Source: Spirochaetaceae bacterium (GTDB lineage: Bacteria; Spirochaetota; Spirochaetia; Treponematales; Treponemataceae). From it: a DNA stretch of 57,893 nt. The notes under the pieces were generated by a model. That model was not told where the DNA came from, searched no databases, and worked only from the letters and a program-made list of their open reading frames with translations. The position numbers were made by a program, and so were the translations under genes. The stretch spans positions 1 through 57,893 of the forward strand of contig JAGARR010000051.1 in NCBI GenBank assembly GCA_017622135.1, written 5' to 3'. Positions 32,893 through 40,846 of this stretch are shown one piece after another. Numbering within the stretch: position 1 is the stretch's first letter; every line of letters begins with the position of its first letter.

Positions 32893-33998
32893 GGATTTTC
32901 TCCTGTGGGGATGATTTCGCTTTCCAGCAAGAGGTCTGCCCCCAGCTGTTGGGTGGACAGAAGTCTGAGGGAAAAGGCTTGCTGGGGATTGTCCACACCC
33001 TGCCCGCTGACGGGAGACTTTGCAGTGGCTCCGCCCAGAATCTTAGGCGCGATATAGGTGTATACCCGTTGCACCAGCCCGCCCTCCAGCAGTGACCAGT
33101 TCAGCTGGCCTCCGCCCTCCACCAAGAGGCTGTCGATTTTTTCCTGCCCCAGCCTTTGCAGCAGGGATTCCAGATCTACCCGGCCATCCTTTTCCGGCAA
33201 GTCCCAAACCTGACAGCCTGAGTCCAGATAGGGCTGGTGTCGGCTGGCATTGGGGACGCAGGTGGCGATGACGGTGGGAACCTTGCTGGCAGTGGCCACC
33301 AGCTTGGCGGAAGGGGGCGTGCGTAGCTGGCTGTCACAGACAATGCGGAGGGGATTGTGGCCATTTTCCAGGCGGCAGGTGAGCTCCGGGTCATCAGCCA
33401 AAACCGTTTCCACACCCACCATGATGGCGGCGTACCGATTCCGCAGCAGGTGGACGTGGGAGCGGGCAGCCTCTCCCGTTACCCAGCGGGATTGACCGTT
33501 GTGGCAGGCAATCTTGCCGTCGGCGCTCATGGCATATTTTAGGGCAACGTAGGGCCGCCCCGTGGTGATGTAATGGAAGAAGATAAAGTTCAGCTGGTTG
33601 CACTCGTCCTTTAGGAAGCCCTCCTCCACTTGGATGCCGGCGGCCCGCAGCTGGGCGATGCCCTTGCCAGCTACTAGGGGGTTTGGGTCGGCGGAGCCCA
33701 CCACCACTCGGCTGACTCCCGCCTGAATGAGGGCTTCGGTGCAGGGAGGATTCTTTCCGTGGTGACAGCAGGGCTCTAGGGTGACATAGACGGTGGCTCT
33801 GGCAGGGGATTCTGTGCAGGCGGCCAGGGCGTTCCGCTCGGCGTGGGGGCTACCGTACTGCTGGTGATAGCCCTGCCCAATGACGGCTCCGTCCTTTACA
33901 ATGACGGCACCGACGAGGGGGTTGGGATTCACCCGCCCCATTCCTTTTAGGGCTAGCTCAATGGCCATTCTCATGTATTGTGTATCTTCTGCCTTCAT
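32877..33998 (-). CDS. ribD: Bifunctional riboflavin deaminase/reductase
   Basis: The 373-residue enzyme deaminates and then reduces the pyrimidine intermediate. The deaminase domain (about 1-145) has zinc ligands in GSPHAERNAL and EPCCHHGKNPPCTEAL. The reductase domain (about 146-365) has GRPYVALKYAMSADGKIA and SLLVEGGGQLN. ATG 33998 is used, with AAGG upstream; longer readings run into the riboswitch and are spurious. It is the first gene of the operon, directly below the FMN riboswitch. Confidence 0.95.
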   Translation of the reverse strand: MKAEDTQYMRMAIELALKGMGRVNPNPLVGAVIVKDGAVIGQGYHQQYGSPHAERNALAACTESPARATVYVTLEPCCHHGKNPPCTEALIQAGVSRVVVGSADPNPLVAGKGIAQLRAAGIQVEEGFLKDECNQLNFIFFHYITTGRPYVALKYAMSADGKIACHNGQSRWVTGEAARSHVHLLRNRYAAIMVGVETVLADDPELTCRLENGHNPLRIVCDSQLRTPPSAKLVATASKVPTVIATCVPNASRHQPYLDSGCQVWDLPEKDGRVDLESLLQRLGQEKIDSLLVEGGGQLNWSLLEGGLVQRVYTYIAPKILGGATAKSPVSGQGVDNPQQAFSLRLLSTQQLGADLLLESEIIPTGENPCSQE

Positions 33999-34084
33999 AG
34001 TCACCTTGATTTGTCTTTGGGCGGGATGGTGGATGGCCAAAGCCCATCTTGGAAGGACGGGATTGGCTTGGTGCCGAGGCATTG

Positions 34085-34200
34085 TTAAGACCATCTTCTT
34101 TCATCCAGACTGTAACTGTCGGCTTCGGAATTGCACCGAATCATGCCTTGCGGCTCGTGGGCTGTACCACCGGTAGGAACTTTCATCCTGCCCTGAAGAC
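34085..34200 (-). ncRNA. FMN riboswitch (RFN element)
   Basis: On the minus strand the element starts TCTTCAGGGCAGGATGAAA and continues with CCTACCGGTGGTACAGCCC, ACGAGCC, GCATGATTCGGTGCAATTCC and GAAGCCGACAGT, ending GGATGAAAGAAGATGG. These match the conserved six-helix RFN aptamer throughout. It lies in the ribD leader and should turn the rib operon off when FMN is abundant. No strong intrinsic terminator follows, so control is probably at translation initiation. Confidence 0.96.
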
Positions 34201-34240
34201 GTTTGATTCAACTTGGGAGGACTCCCAAATCAACACCTAC

Positions 34241-34269
34241 AATATAATCAAGAGAATATGAACTGTCAA
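34241..34269 (-). promoter_or_regulatory. Promoter of the rib operon
   Basis: On the minus strand TTGACA (34269-34264) and TATATT (34246-34241) are exactly 17 bases apart. The transcript would start near 34234, about 35 bases ahead of the riboswitch. The -35 box lies inside the first copy of the 3'-end repeat (34265-34309). Confidence 0.8.
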
Positions 34270-34309
34270 GGTTTTCACCTCCAGAATCTGACAGGGTTCA
34301 GGTTGTAGG
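34265..34309 (-). repeat. Copy 1 of the 3' end of the outer-membrane gene
   Basis: About 45 bases match the end of the gene at 36715 and the flank of copy 2 (35012-35200). Copies 1 and 2 share the extra stretch GTCAAGGTTTTC that the intact gene lacks after its stop. The PIN-toxin reading frame ends inside this repeat in another frame. Confidence 0.8.
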
Positions 34310-34714
34310 CGGCGTGTTGTTGAATCGTACGAAAAAATCTGAAACGGTGATAATTTCTGTGGAATCAATCTGCCTCAATGATAAAAGGTCGTCATCCCCG
34401 CTGATGATATATTGGCAGCCTGCTTCTATGGCGCATTCGATGAATTTATTGTCATCTGGATCCCGGCATACTGTGCTTTTCTGAGAAGGATATACAAGTT
34501 GGAAACTTGGCAGAATGCATTGTAGGGAAAAATTTCCTTTTTTTCGGGGATATTTCTTTGCAATTCGATCCATGACCTCGTTATATTCTGCAATAATGGA
34601 AGGGGAGGCGTAGGCATCTAAGGTTTTACCGATAACGAGCTGAAGGAGGTCTTGGGGATTTCCACCAAAAAACAACGCTGATATGACTACGTTTGTATCG
34701 ATGACAATTTTCAA
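34298..34714 (-). CDS. PIN-domain toxin (COG1569-like)
   Basis: The 138-residue ribonuclease-fold protein begins LKIVIDTNVVISALF. It shows the PIN acidic residues: Asp in VIDTN, Glu in EYNEV, the pair in CRDPDDNKF and Asp in ISGDDD. It should cleave RNA unless bound by the antitoxin. The start is TTG 34714, which overlaps the antitoxin stop as TTGA, so translation is coupled. The last residues (TPPTT) are encoded by the repeat copied from the outer-membrane gene, suggesting the original C-terminus was altered on insertion. Confidence 0.85.
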   Translation of the reverse strand: MKIVIDTNVVISALFFGGNPQDLLQLVIGKTLDAYASPSIIAEYNEVMDRIAKKYPRKKGNFSLQCILPSFQLVYPSQKSTVCRDPDDNKFIECAIEAGCQYIISGDDDLLSLRQIDSTEIITVSDFFVRFNNTPPTT

Positions 34715-34944
34715 GGTAAGGATTTCTCCCTTCGGCTTTCCTGTATGATTTGGGATAGGTCGTCTTCTGTAAATCCAACATCTGTTGCCCATTGCTGGGC
34801 ATTCTGGCAGGTTGTGTTGAACCTCGTTAAATCATCTTCCTCTCTCTGCGATTCATAGATAAGAAAGTCAATGTAGTGAGCAATTTTTTCGAGGTATTTT
34901 TCTGGCAGTGTTTGCATTTTTTGTTCCAACAGGGTAATGCTCAT
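34711..34944 (-). CDS. Antitoxin of the PIN-domain toxin
   Basis: The 77-residue protein opens with the DUF2281-like pattern LLEQKMQTLPEKYLEKIAHY then IDFLIYE, and has an acidic, flexible C-terminus (GFTEDDLSQIIQESRREK) suited to binding the toxin. AGGAGG lies six bases before ATG. It is the first gene of the two-gene cassette lying between repeat copies 1 and 2. Confidence 0.82.
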   Translation of the reverse strand: MSITLLEQKMQTLPEKYLEKIAHYIDFLIYESQREEDDLTRFNTTCQNAQQWATDVGFTEDDLSQIIQESRREKSLP

Positions 34945-35011
34945 GGAAACCTCCTGTTCATAAGTGTACCATAGAACGGCAGCTTTCGCTAGGATTGAAC
35001 AGAAGGTTCAC

Positions 35012-35200
35012 GTCAAGGTTTTCTCCTCCAGAATCTGACAGGGTTCAGGTTGTAGGTGAGTGCGAGCCCCAGCTCCACTCCCTGCTGGAAGGTGCCCTCG
35101 CTGTGCCTGTTGTTGAACACAAAGGTATATGCACACTTGCCCCTGAGTCTGAGGTTTTCCAGGATGTGGTAGCTGCCCTTTAGCATGAGCTGGTTGCGGT
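35012..35200 (-). pseudogene. Copy 2: 3' fragment of the outer-membrane gene
   Basis: Position 35022-35200 matches 36715-36893 over 179 bases without gaps and with about seven mismatches by hand count. It encodes the last ~59 residues of the outer-membrane protein without its 5' part. The match stops abruptly at 35200, just before the Xre gene. Confidence 0.88.
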
Positions 35201-35212
35201 CTAGCGAAAAAA

Positions 35213-35575
35213 TCAGTACAGCTTGTTTTCCTTTGCTGCAATGTGGTGAATCATGTCGCAGATTGGATCCTTTATGTGTGAGGGGATTTTTTCAATGTCG
35301 TCAATAAGGCTTCTGTACAGGCGAAATAATTTCAACTCAGATGAAAAAGCATTGTCTGCATTTTGTATGGTTTCTTGTGAGCCTTCCGAAAGAAGATATT
35401 CAATGGAAACCTGCAGCACCTTGGAAATCCGCAGCGCCGTGTCTGCCCCCGGCATACTGTCTCGCTCCAAGCCCAGTCCAATACCTGCATACGAAATATT
35501 CGCCCGCAAAGCCAGCTCCTTGCGTGATATCCCCTGATATTCTCTCTCCGCCTCAACATTAGACCAAAAACCCAT
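35213..35575 (-). CDS. Xre-family transcriptional regulator
   Basis: The 120-residue protein has an N-terminal helix-turn-helix (residues 8-65: EYQGISRKELALRANISYAG and ALRISKVLQVSIEYLL) and a helical C-terminal part of about 50 residues that probably dimerises. It should bind the operator array 35585-35668 and control both itself and the lipoprotein gene to its right. ATG 35575 lies 11 bases after a TATAGT -10 box with no ribosome site. It lies in the second cassette between repeat copies 2 and 3. Confidence 0.85.
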   Translation of the reverse strand: MGFWSNVEAEREYQGISRKELALRANISYAGIGLGLERDSMPGADTALRISKVLQVSIEYLLSEGSQETIQNADNAFSSELKLFRLYRSLIDDIEKIPSHIKDPICDMIHHIAAKENKLY

Positions 35576-35584
35576 GTTCTATTT

Positions 35585-35668
35585 CTACTATAGTTGCTTG
35601 TTTTCATTGACAATACTACTACTGTAGTTGTATTATACTACTATAGTAGTAGTATTTTACTGCTGTAA
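35585..35668. promoter_or_regulatory. Operator array and divergent promoters
   Basis: Four 12-base dyads of the form NTAC-NNNN-GTAN (or GTTG) occur: CTACTATAGTTG (35585), CTACTGTAGTTG (35619), CTACTATAGTAG (35638) and TTACTGCTGTAA (35657). The last three are spaced exactly 19 bases apart. The plus-strand promoter TTGACA (35607-35612) and TATTAT (35631-35636) carries the second dyad in its spacer and the third at the start of transcription. The first dyad covers the TATAGT -10 of the Xre gene (35592-35587). Confidence 0.82.
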
Positions 35669-35699
35669 ATTATTTTCTTTATCTTCAGGAGGAAATTTT

Positions 35700-36524
35700 A
35701 TGAAAAGGATTTTGTTTGCACTGATTGCCTCTGCTGCATTGTTCTCTTTTATTAGCTGTGACAATGACAGCAAGCCAAGCGAGCAGCCGCCAAACAGCTT
35801 CACTGGAAAAACCTTTATTGGCTCCAATGATGGCTATTTGGTGAGCTACATTGAGTTCACTTCCAACACGGAGTGCAAGGTTTACTTTAGAGATGCAAAT
35901 ATGACAGAGCCTGTTCCTGTCACCTACCAGGTGTCTGATGATATTGCGACACTGAAGGGAACTGGAGCCTACAAAGACCTTGAGCTGAAGACATCAAAAC
36001 TGACAGACGGTAAATTTACTCTCGATGTTCCCGCTGAAGTTACTGGGGGACAGGATGATTTGACCGTCAGTTATGTTGTTGGGAATAAGAATGTCTTTGA
36101 GGAATGGGAAGTCTGGTATAACGGAAAGGCCGTGGAGGATAAAGAGGGAAAAATCACTCTCATCTATGGTGAGCTTGAGGAAATGGCAAAAGATCTTAAG
36201 CTGGAGGAAACAAAAGACTATACTCTGAATAAGGAAAAGAAGAGAGTGGAGCTTACAGAGAGCGGTTATAAGAAGGTGCAGCCGGATTCCAGTGACCAGA
36301 GTCCCAGCGGCCCAGAAATCCAGCCAGGAAATGAAGTGTGGGCGGTTTACTATGGAGACACACCAATAGACGGACTCACGGGTACTTATGCGGAGCTTGA
36401 AGCAATGGCAAAGGAGCTTGGTCTGGAACCTGACACTCATTACACCTTGGACGAAACAAACAGGAGAATTCTTCTTACAGAGAGCGGTTTTCAGAAGGCT
36501 ACAGGAACACAGCAGAATCAGTAA
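35700..36524 (+). CDS. Lipoprotein with a duplicated ~60-residue domain
   Basis: The 274-residue protein has a lipoprotein signal peptide with the lipobox FISC near residue 20, so it should be lipid-anchored. After a beta-rich domain (about 30-135, NSFTGKTFIGSNDGYLVSYI) it carries two copies of a repeat: first EEWEVWYNGKAVED with YGELEEMAKDLKL and ending VELTESGYKK, then NEVWAVYYGDTPIDG with YAELEAMAKELGL and ending ILLTESGFQK. A Ser/Pro/Gln linker joins them. I do not recognise the family. AGGAGG lies seven bases before ATG 35700. The operator array controls it. Confidence 0.82.
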   Translation: MKRILFALIASAALFSFISCDNDSKPSEQPPNSFTGKTFIGSNDGYLVSYIEFTSNTECKVYFRDANMTEPVPVTYQVSDDIATLKGTGAYKDLELKTSKLTDGKFTLDVPAEVTGGQDDLTVSYVVGNKNVFEEWEVWYNGKAVEDKEGKITLIYGELEEMAKDLKLEETKDYTLNKEKKRVELTESGYKKVQPDSSDQSPSGPEIQPGNEVWAVYYGDTPIDGLTGTYAELEAMAKELGLEPDTHYTLDETNRRILLTESGFQKATGTQQNQ

Positions 36525-36561
36525 AGTAATCCAGTGATATAATCAGGATTTCATATTTGGG

Positions 36562-36605
36562 GGATTCCGTAAAGCTCGGAAAGGTGCTTGCGGAATCCTT
36601 GTTTA
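36562..36605 (+). terminator. Rho-independent terminator of the lipoprotein gene
   Basis: GGATTCCG (36562-36569) pairs with CGGAATCC (36591-36598), with an inner AAGC/GCTT stem, and is followed by TTGTTTATTTT. Confidence 0.78.
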
Positions 36606-36714
36606 TTTTAAATCAAGGGCGGCTGTTGCTATGTTTTGTAAGCCGTGGACTAGCCTTGGGGAAATCTTGGGCCGACCTTTCTGTGATGATGGGGGAGGCG
36701 TTTGGAGCCAATCA

Positions 36715-38562
36715 TCACCTCCAGAATCTGACAGGGTTCAGGTTGTAGGTGAGTGCGAGAGCCAACTCCACTCCCTGCTGGAAGTTGCCCTCGCTGTGCC
36801 TGTTGTTGAAGACAAAGGTATATGCACACTTGCCGCTGAGTCTGAGGTTTTCCAGGATGTGGTAGCTGCCCTTTAGCATGAGCTGGTTGCGGTATTCCAC
36901 GGTGCCGGTGAGTCCCATGTAGCGGGCTCGGGCGGCGGCCTCTTCCTCCGTGGCGGTACCGGTATTGATTTGTACCCTGGGATAATAGTCGTACCATTCG
37001 CCTTCCACTGGTGTACCGTCATCCAAAGTCACTGTCTTTTTCTTTTTGTCGAAAAGGGAGGTGTCGTTCGTTCCTTGGGCGGCAAAAAGGTAGCTCAAGC
37101 CAAGCTCCCACCTGCCGGGCTGCTGGTAGGTCACCCCCAGGTAGCCTGCAATGGTATCTGGGCCGAAGGGGCTTCCCATCCAGCTGTAGATGGGGTTCCT
37201 GCTGCTGTTCAGCTCGTCATTGCGGGCCCGCACCAAGGACCAGTCGGGACTCTGCTTGATGTACAGGAAGGGAGAGGTGTAGACTCCCTCTGCAACCACT
37301 GTCCAGTAGCCCTTGTGGCGGTCCGGGACGATGAATTCCACTCCCAGCTGTCCGCCGATGCTGTCTGGGTAGGACTGGCCGATGTAACTTTCCTTTTCTC
37401 CGGCAGTCTGCATTTCAATCTGGTTGTAGATTCCATAAATCCGCAGGTTCCGTATCGGGGTGAAGTCCAGGGTAAAGGCCATGATGGCGCAGAAGTGGCC
37501 CTCGCCGTAGATTTCATTTTCGGCAGGGGTATTGTATTGGGTCCATCCTGCAAAGGAGTGCATGATCATGAATGGATTCAGGAATCGCAGCTCAAAGGGG
37601 CCGTCAACCAAGCTTCCCTCCAGCATCCCAACCCGAAGCTTCTTGAACAGCCGCACGTCAAAGTGATGGAGGTACAGGTACTTGTCCTTGCTCACCTGCA
37701 CTGTATCCAGGCTGTACTTGAAGTTGCGGGTGAAGGCATTCAGCTGGACGTAGGAGTCCGTCTCGAAGGTGGAGTTGTACAGGATGCTGCCAGTCTCCGT
37801 GCGGCCGATGCTCATGCCCTCCTTGCCCACCACCGCATTCACGCCCCAGCTGTTGAAGATGGCTCCTGCCGCTCCGTATGCGAATTTTGGCCACAGGAAC
37901 TCATGGGTGCTGGTACCATCATCCGGGATGGGTAGGTTGCTGTAGTTGTTGTGGCGTTGACTTTCCGCATAGTTCATGCCCACAAAAACATCGGCTCCCA
38001 GAGAAATATAATCGGAAATGCCAAGGCGAAGGGGAGCTGAGAGCATATTGTCCACAAAGTGGTAGCGGTGAGTCCAGTCAATCTCCGGGTTGCTCTTGTA
38101 GTAGGCTTCAGGATTTATCACTGCATCTGCGGAAAACTTGAGGGCTATGTCCGAAAATCCCGTCTTTTCCGCAAGTTTCCCCTGAAACCAATTTCCGTCG
38201 TCATACAGAAAGCTGTAGACCTGCTGGTACAGCTCCTGTCCGACAGGGGAAAGGAGATAGTCGGCGATTTCTTTCAGGTAAAATTTCAATTCTCCCACTG
38301 TAAGGGGTGTCCGTTCTACAAAATTCACGATTCCCGCATCCATGCTGAGCTTGGACATGGCATCGTAGACCCAGTGGTCCTGACGGACAAGCTGGGTGTC
38401 GTTGATGGTGGCGGAAAAGGCTGGTTTCGCTGTGGAGAGTGAGAGGAGGAGTGTCAGTGTTACTAGCAGGGCTGTGCGGTAGGGAGGGACTGTGCCGGAT
38501 GGTCGTGTTTTTTTCCTGTGGTTGACACTGTCTTTTTGGGATGCTTTTCCGCTTTCTTCCAC
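36715..38562 (-). CDS. Large outer-membrane-like protein (Wzi-like), gene with duplicated 3' end
   Basis: The protein of up to 615 residues has a basic leader, a signal sequence (ALLVTLTLLLSLSTAKPAFS), a helical N-terminal domain (DHWVYDAMSKLSMDAG ... LTVGELKFYLKEI) and a long region of amphipathic strands typical of an outer-membrane barrel. The layout resembles Wzi-like capsule-assembly or periplasm-linked porin proteins of treponemes, a loose comparison. It ends in NLNPVRFWR. The start is uncertain: GTG 38562 has no good ribosome site. The promoter next to the 12-G tract lies 120-150 bases upstream. Copies of its 3' end lie at 35022 and 34265. The neighbour at 38817 has a similar layout. 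Confidence 0.75.
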   Translation of the reverse strand: MEESGKASQKDSVNHRKKTRPSGTVPPYRTALLVTLTLLLSLSTAKPAFSATINDTQLVRQDHWVYDAMSKLSMDAGIVNFVERTPLTVGELKFYLKEIADYLLSPVGQELYQQVYSFLYDDGNWFQGKLAEKTGFSDIALKFSADAVINPEAYYKSNPEIDWTHRYHFVDNMLSAPLRLGISDYISLGADVFVGMNYAESQRHNNYSNLPIPDDGTSTHEFLWPKFAYGAAGAIFNSWGVNAVVGKEGMSIGRTETGSILYNSTFETDSYVQLNAFTRNFKYSLDTVQVSKDKYLYLHHFDVRLFKKLRVGMLEGSLVDGPFELRFLNPFMIMHSFAGWTQYNTPAENEIYGEGHFCAIMAFTLDFTPIRNLRIYGIYNQIEMQTAGEKESYIGQSYPDSIGGQLGVEFIVPDRHKGYWTVVAEGVYTSPFLYIKQSPDWSLVRARNDELNSSRNPIYSWMGSPFGPDTIAGYLGVTYQQPGRWELGLSYLFAAQGTNDTSLFDKKKKTVTLDDGTPVEGEWYDYYPRVQINTGTATEEEAAARARYMGLTGTVEYRNQLMLKGSYHILENLRLSGKCAYTFVFNNRHSEGNFQQGVELALALTYNLNPVRFWR

Positions 38563-38685
38563 CTTATAAAGAGTAGGTGGTGGCTTTTACAGAAACAAGG
38601 GTTGATGGGAGAAATTGACTGAATCTGGATATTGGACGGCTCCCAGTCTCTTCTGTTTTTGCTTGTTCGTTGTGTAATTTGTTGT

Positions 38686-38723
38686 ATTATAGATAGTTAA
38701 ATAATATTCATGGGGGGGGGGGG
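38686..38723 (-). promoter_or_regulatory. Promoter abutting a 12-G homopolymer (candidate phase switch)
   Basis: On the minus strand TATAAT occupies 38691-38686. The run of 12 G (38712-38723 on the plus strand, C on the minus) covers the -35 position at 17-base spacing. The run lies outside coding sequence and upstream of the outer-membrane gene at 36715. Confidence 0.7.
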
Positions 38724-38816
38724 CAAATTCTTGGGGGTATTTTTGATTGCATGGCAGCTCCTTTGAGGAAGGGAATTGGGATTCCAGCAGAGTGTGCCAG
38801 AATCCCGACAGTTGTC

Positions 38817-40718
38817 TTATGGGTAGAGCTTGAAGCCCACCGTGGCGATGAAGCGGGTCTGGGTGGGATACTCGGAGGTGTTGATTTTGTGGATGGGCAG
38901 GTGCTGGGCGGAGTTTGGCTTGCCGTCAACATCGGTGAAGTAGGAGTAGACCACGCCCAGGTCGCAGAAAAGCTTGACGGGGATGTTGATGCCCTCCATA
39001 TTGTATTCGCCGCCAATCTTGAAGATATGCTGCCATTGGTATGCGCCATCGTGGAGGAAGTGCTTCCAAAGCATGGGCTTTCCTTCCTTGTCGCTGCGGC
39101 CTGTAGTGTCCAGGTAGGCGTTGAGGCCACTGCCGTCCACCGCCCTGCTGCCATATTCAGCACCATGGCGCACCATCTGGTACTGTGCGTGGAAGCGGAT
39201 TACACCTCCCCCTAAAACTGATGACTCGAACCGCACCTTCAGCTCGTCGGAGTTGGGTGGCAGGTAGTAGCCCAGGGAGACTCCGTTGTTTGTGTAGCTT
39301 TCCTCCATCCACGCCTCGTACCATGGAGTCTTTACCAGCTGGTGGGTGTAGACGTAGGGCTCTATCTTGGTGTATTGGAGGGTGAAATTACTGAAGGCTA
39401 GTTTTGGGATTGGCAATGCTGCGGAGGCACCAACCTGGACGGCAAACATATTCCTGTCTTGGTTGAAGAATTCTGGGCTGGTTAAATCCATCTCGTCAAC
39501 ATAGGCGGAACCCCAGATCTTTCCGATGCCTGGATATTGCAGGATCAGGGTGGCGAACATGGCCAGGTTGTCAAAGTCTCCCACATTGTTCTGGTAGAAG
39601 AAGCGGCTCAGCAGGGGAAAGGAATAGCCCAGCTCAAAGCGTTTTGGGAACACGGCACTGGAGCCAAAGCTGAAATGAACGAAATTCCTGTAGTTTGCCT
39701 CTGCCATGCCGATTGCAAAGGCGTTCTGGAAGGTGGCCGAACTGACGCTGATTCCCTTGGTATTGTAGTATTCCAGAATGCCGGTGAGGGCGGACATCCT
39801 GAGCCAACTGAATGGCTCGAAGTTTGTCTCCACGCCGAAGAAGGGGCGTGCGGCGGCATTGAGCACCAGGCTGCTGCCAGTGGTTCCGGAGGCCCAGTCT
39901 CTCTGGAGCCGTCCTGCCCGAACAAAGATGGCATTGTCAAGGAAGGATGCTGCCATCTCCCCGTTCATCTGGTAGCCAAAGGCAATCCCCTGGGGCCACT
40001 CGAAGAAGCCGCTGGAGCCAAGGCTGTCTCCCTTGAAGATGGAGCCGTCCCAGTGCTTTTGGTAGGTGTAGGGGAAAAATGCCAATGGCTCGCAGTACAC
40101 TTCATAGGGAACATTCTGGTCTTTTCGCAAGAGGTCTATATCTCCGTTTTCAAATCCCTCGTAGAAAGGATAGGCTGTTCCTAGGTATTCTCTGGGGGAG
40201 CGCATGAGTCCGCCGCCTGCGGAGAAATTCCAGGAGAAGGCGGGGCCCATGTCGCCGCTTACAAAGGCAAGTCCCCAGTTGTCCGTTCCCCAGACAAAAT
40301 CCTTGTCCTGGAATTCATAGGAGACAGAAGCCTCGGACTGCCAGGACACTCCGGCGTTGAAGGTCATGGTGATGCCAGACTTGGTGGTGTGCTGCTGGTA
40401 GGTTTCTCCCTTGAGCCAGCTCCAGCCCTCCTCGTTTTCAAAGGAAGCTAGTGCTTGTTGGAGGATTGCACGCTCTGCGGCAGTGAGGGCTGCCCAGGGA
40501 AGCTCCGCCTCTGCAGACAGGATGGTGTTGATTATTTCCTTTATCTTGTACTGGGAATAGGGCTTTGCCTCGCTCAAAACAGGACACAGCCCCTTGAGCT
40601 GAGCCTGCTCGATGACCGTATAAATCGGGTCGTCCAGGGGAACTGCGGTATGGGTTTGGGCTGCAAGGGAGGCTGCAGCAAACAGCGATACGACGACACT
40701 AAGGATAAGCTTTTTCAT
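38817..40718 (-). CDS. Large outer-membrane-like protein
   Basis: The 633-residue protein has a signal peptide (MKKLILSVVVSLFAAASLAA then Q), a helical N-terminal region (about 25-110, VIEQAQLKGLCPVLSEAKPY) and many Tyr/Trp/Phe-rich strands up to FIATVGFKLYP, so it is probably an outer-membrane beta-barrel. The N-terminal layout resembles its downstream neighbour at 36715, and the two may be distant paralogues. Function is unknown; surface exposure is likely. ATG 40718 lacks a ribosome site. TGC-TATACT (40734-40726) ends seven bases upstream, indicating a leaderless mRNA. Confidence 0.75.
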   Translation of the reverse strand: MKKLILSVVVSLFAAASLAAQTHTAVPLDDPIYTVIEQAQLKGLCPVLSEAKPYSQYKIKEIINTILSAEAELPWAALTAAERAILQQALASFENEEGWSWLKGETYQQHTTKSGITMTFNAGVSWQSEASVSYEFQDKDFVWGTDNWGLAFVSGDMGPAFSWNFSAGGGLMRSPREYLGTAYPFYEGFENGDIDLLRKDQNVPYEVYCEPLAFFPYTYQKHWDGSIFKGDSLGSSGFFEWPQGIAFGYQMNGEMAASFLDNAIFVRAGRLQRDWASGTTGSSLVLNAAARPFFGVETNFEPFSWLRMSALTGILEYYNTKGISVSSATFQNAFAIGMAEANYRNFVHFSFGSSAVFPKRFELGYSFPLLSRFFYQNNVGDFDNLAMFATLILQYPGIGKIWGSAYVDEMDLTSPEFFNQDRNMFAVQVGASAALPIPKLAFSNFTLQYTKIEPYVYTHQLVKTPWYEAWMEESYTNNGVSLGYYLPPNSDELKVRFESSVLGGGVIRFHAQYQMVRHGAEYGSRAVDGSGLNAYLDTTGRSDKEGKPMLWKHFLHDGAYQWQHIFKIGGEYNMEGINIPVKLFCDLGVVYSYFTDVDGKPNSAQHLPIHKINTSEYPTQTRFIATVGFKLYP

Positions 40719-40725
40719 GGAAGTA

Positions 40726-40734
40726 AGTATAGCA
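40726..40734 (-). promoter_or_regulatory. Extended -10 promoter, probable leaderless start
   Basis: On the minus strand TGC-TATACT ends seven bases before ATG 40718. There is no Shine-Dalgarno. Confidence 0.5.
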
Positions 40735-40846
40735 GGATTTAGGTAAAAAAGAAAGGTTGTGGTCTTGTACTCTTGGTGTACATTCCAAATAATATGGATA
40801 AATTCCCGCCATAGCCAAAGGATTTTTTTTTTGATATATTGAAGGG

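Noticed and set aside
33999..34094. N-terminal extension of ribD upstream of 33998
   Set aside because: It would translate through the end of the riboswitch region; ATG 33998 has a ribosome site and begins the conserved domain.
36970..37935. 321-codon plus-strand frame opposite the outer-membrane gene
   Set aside because: Antisense to a signal-peptide gene whose 3' end is independently copied in the same frame; no start signal.
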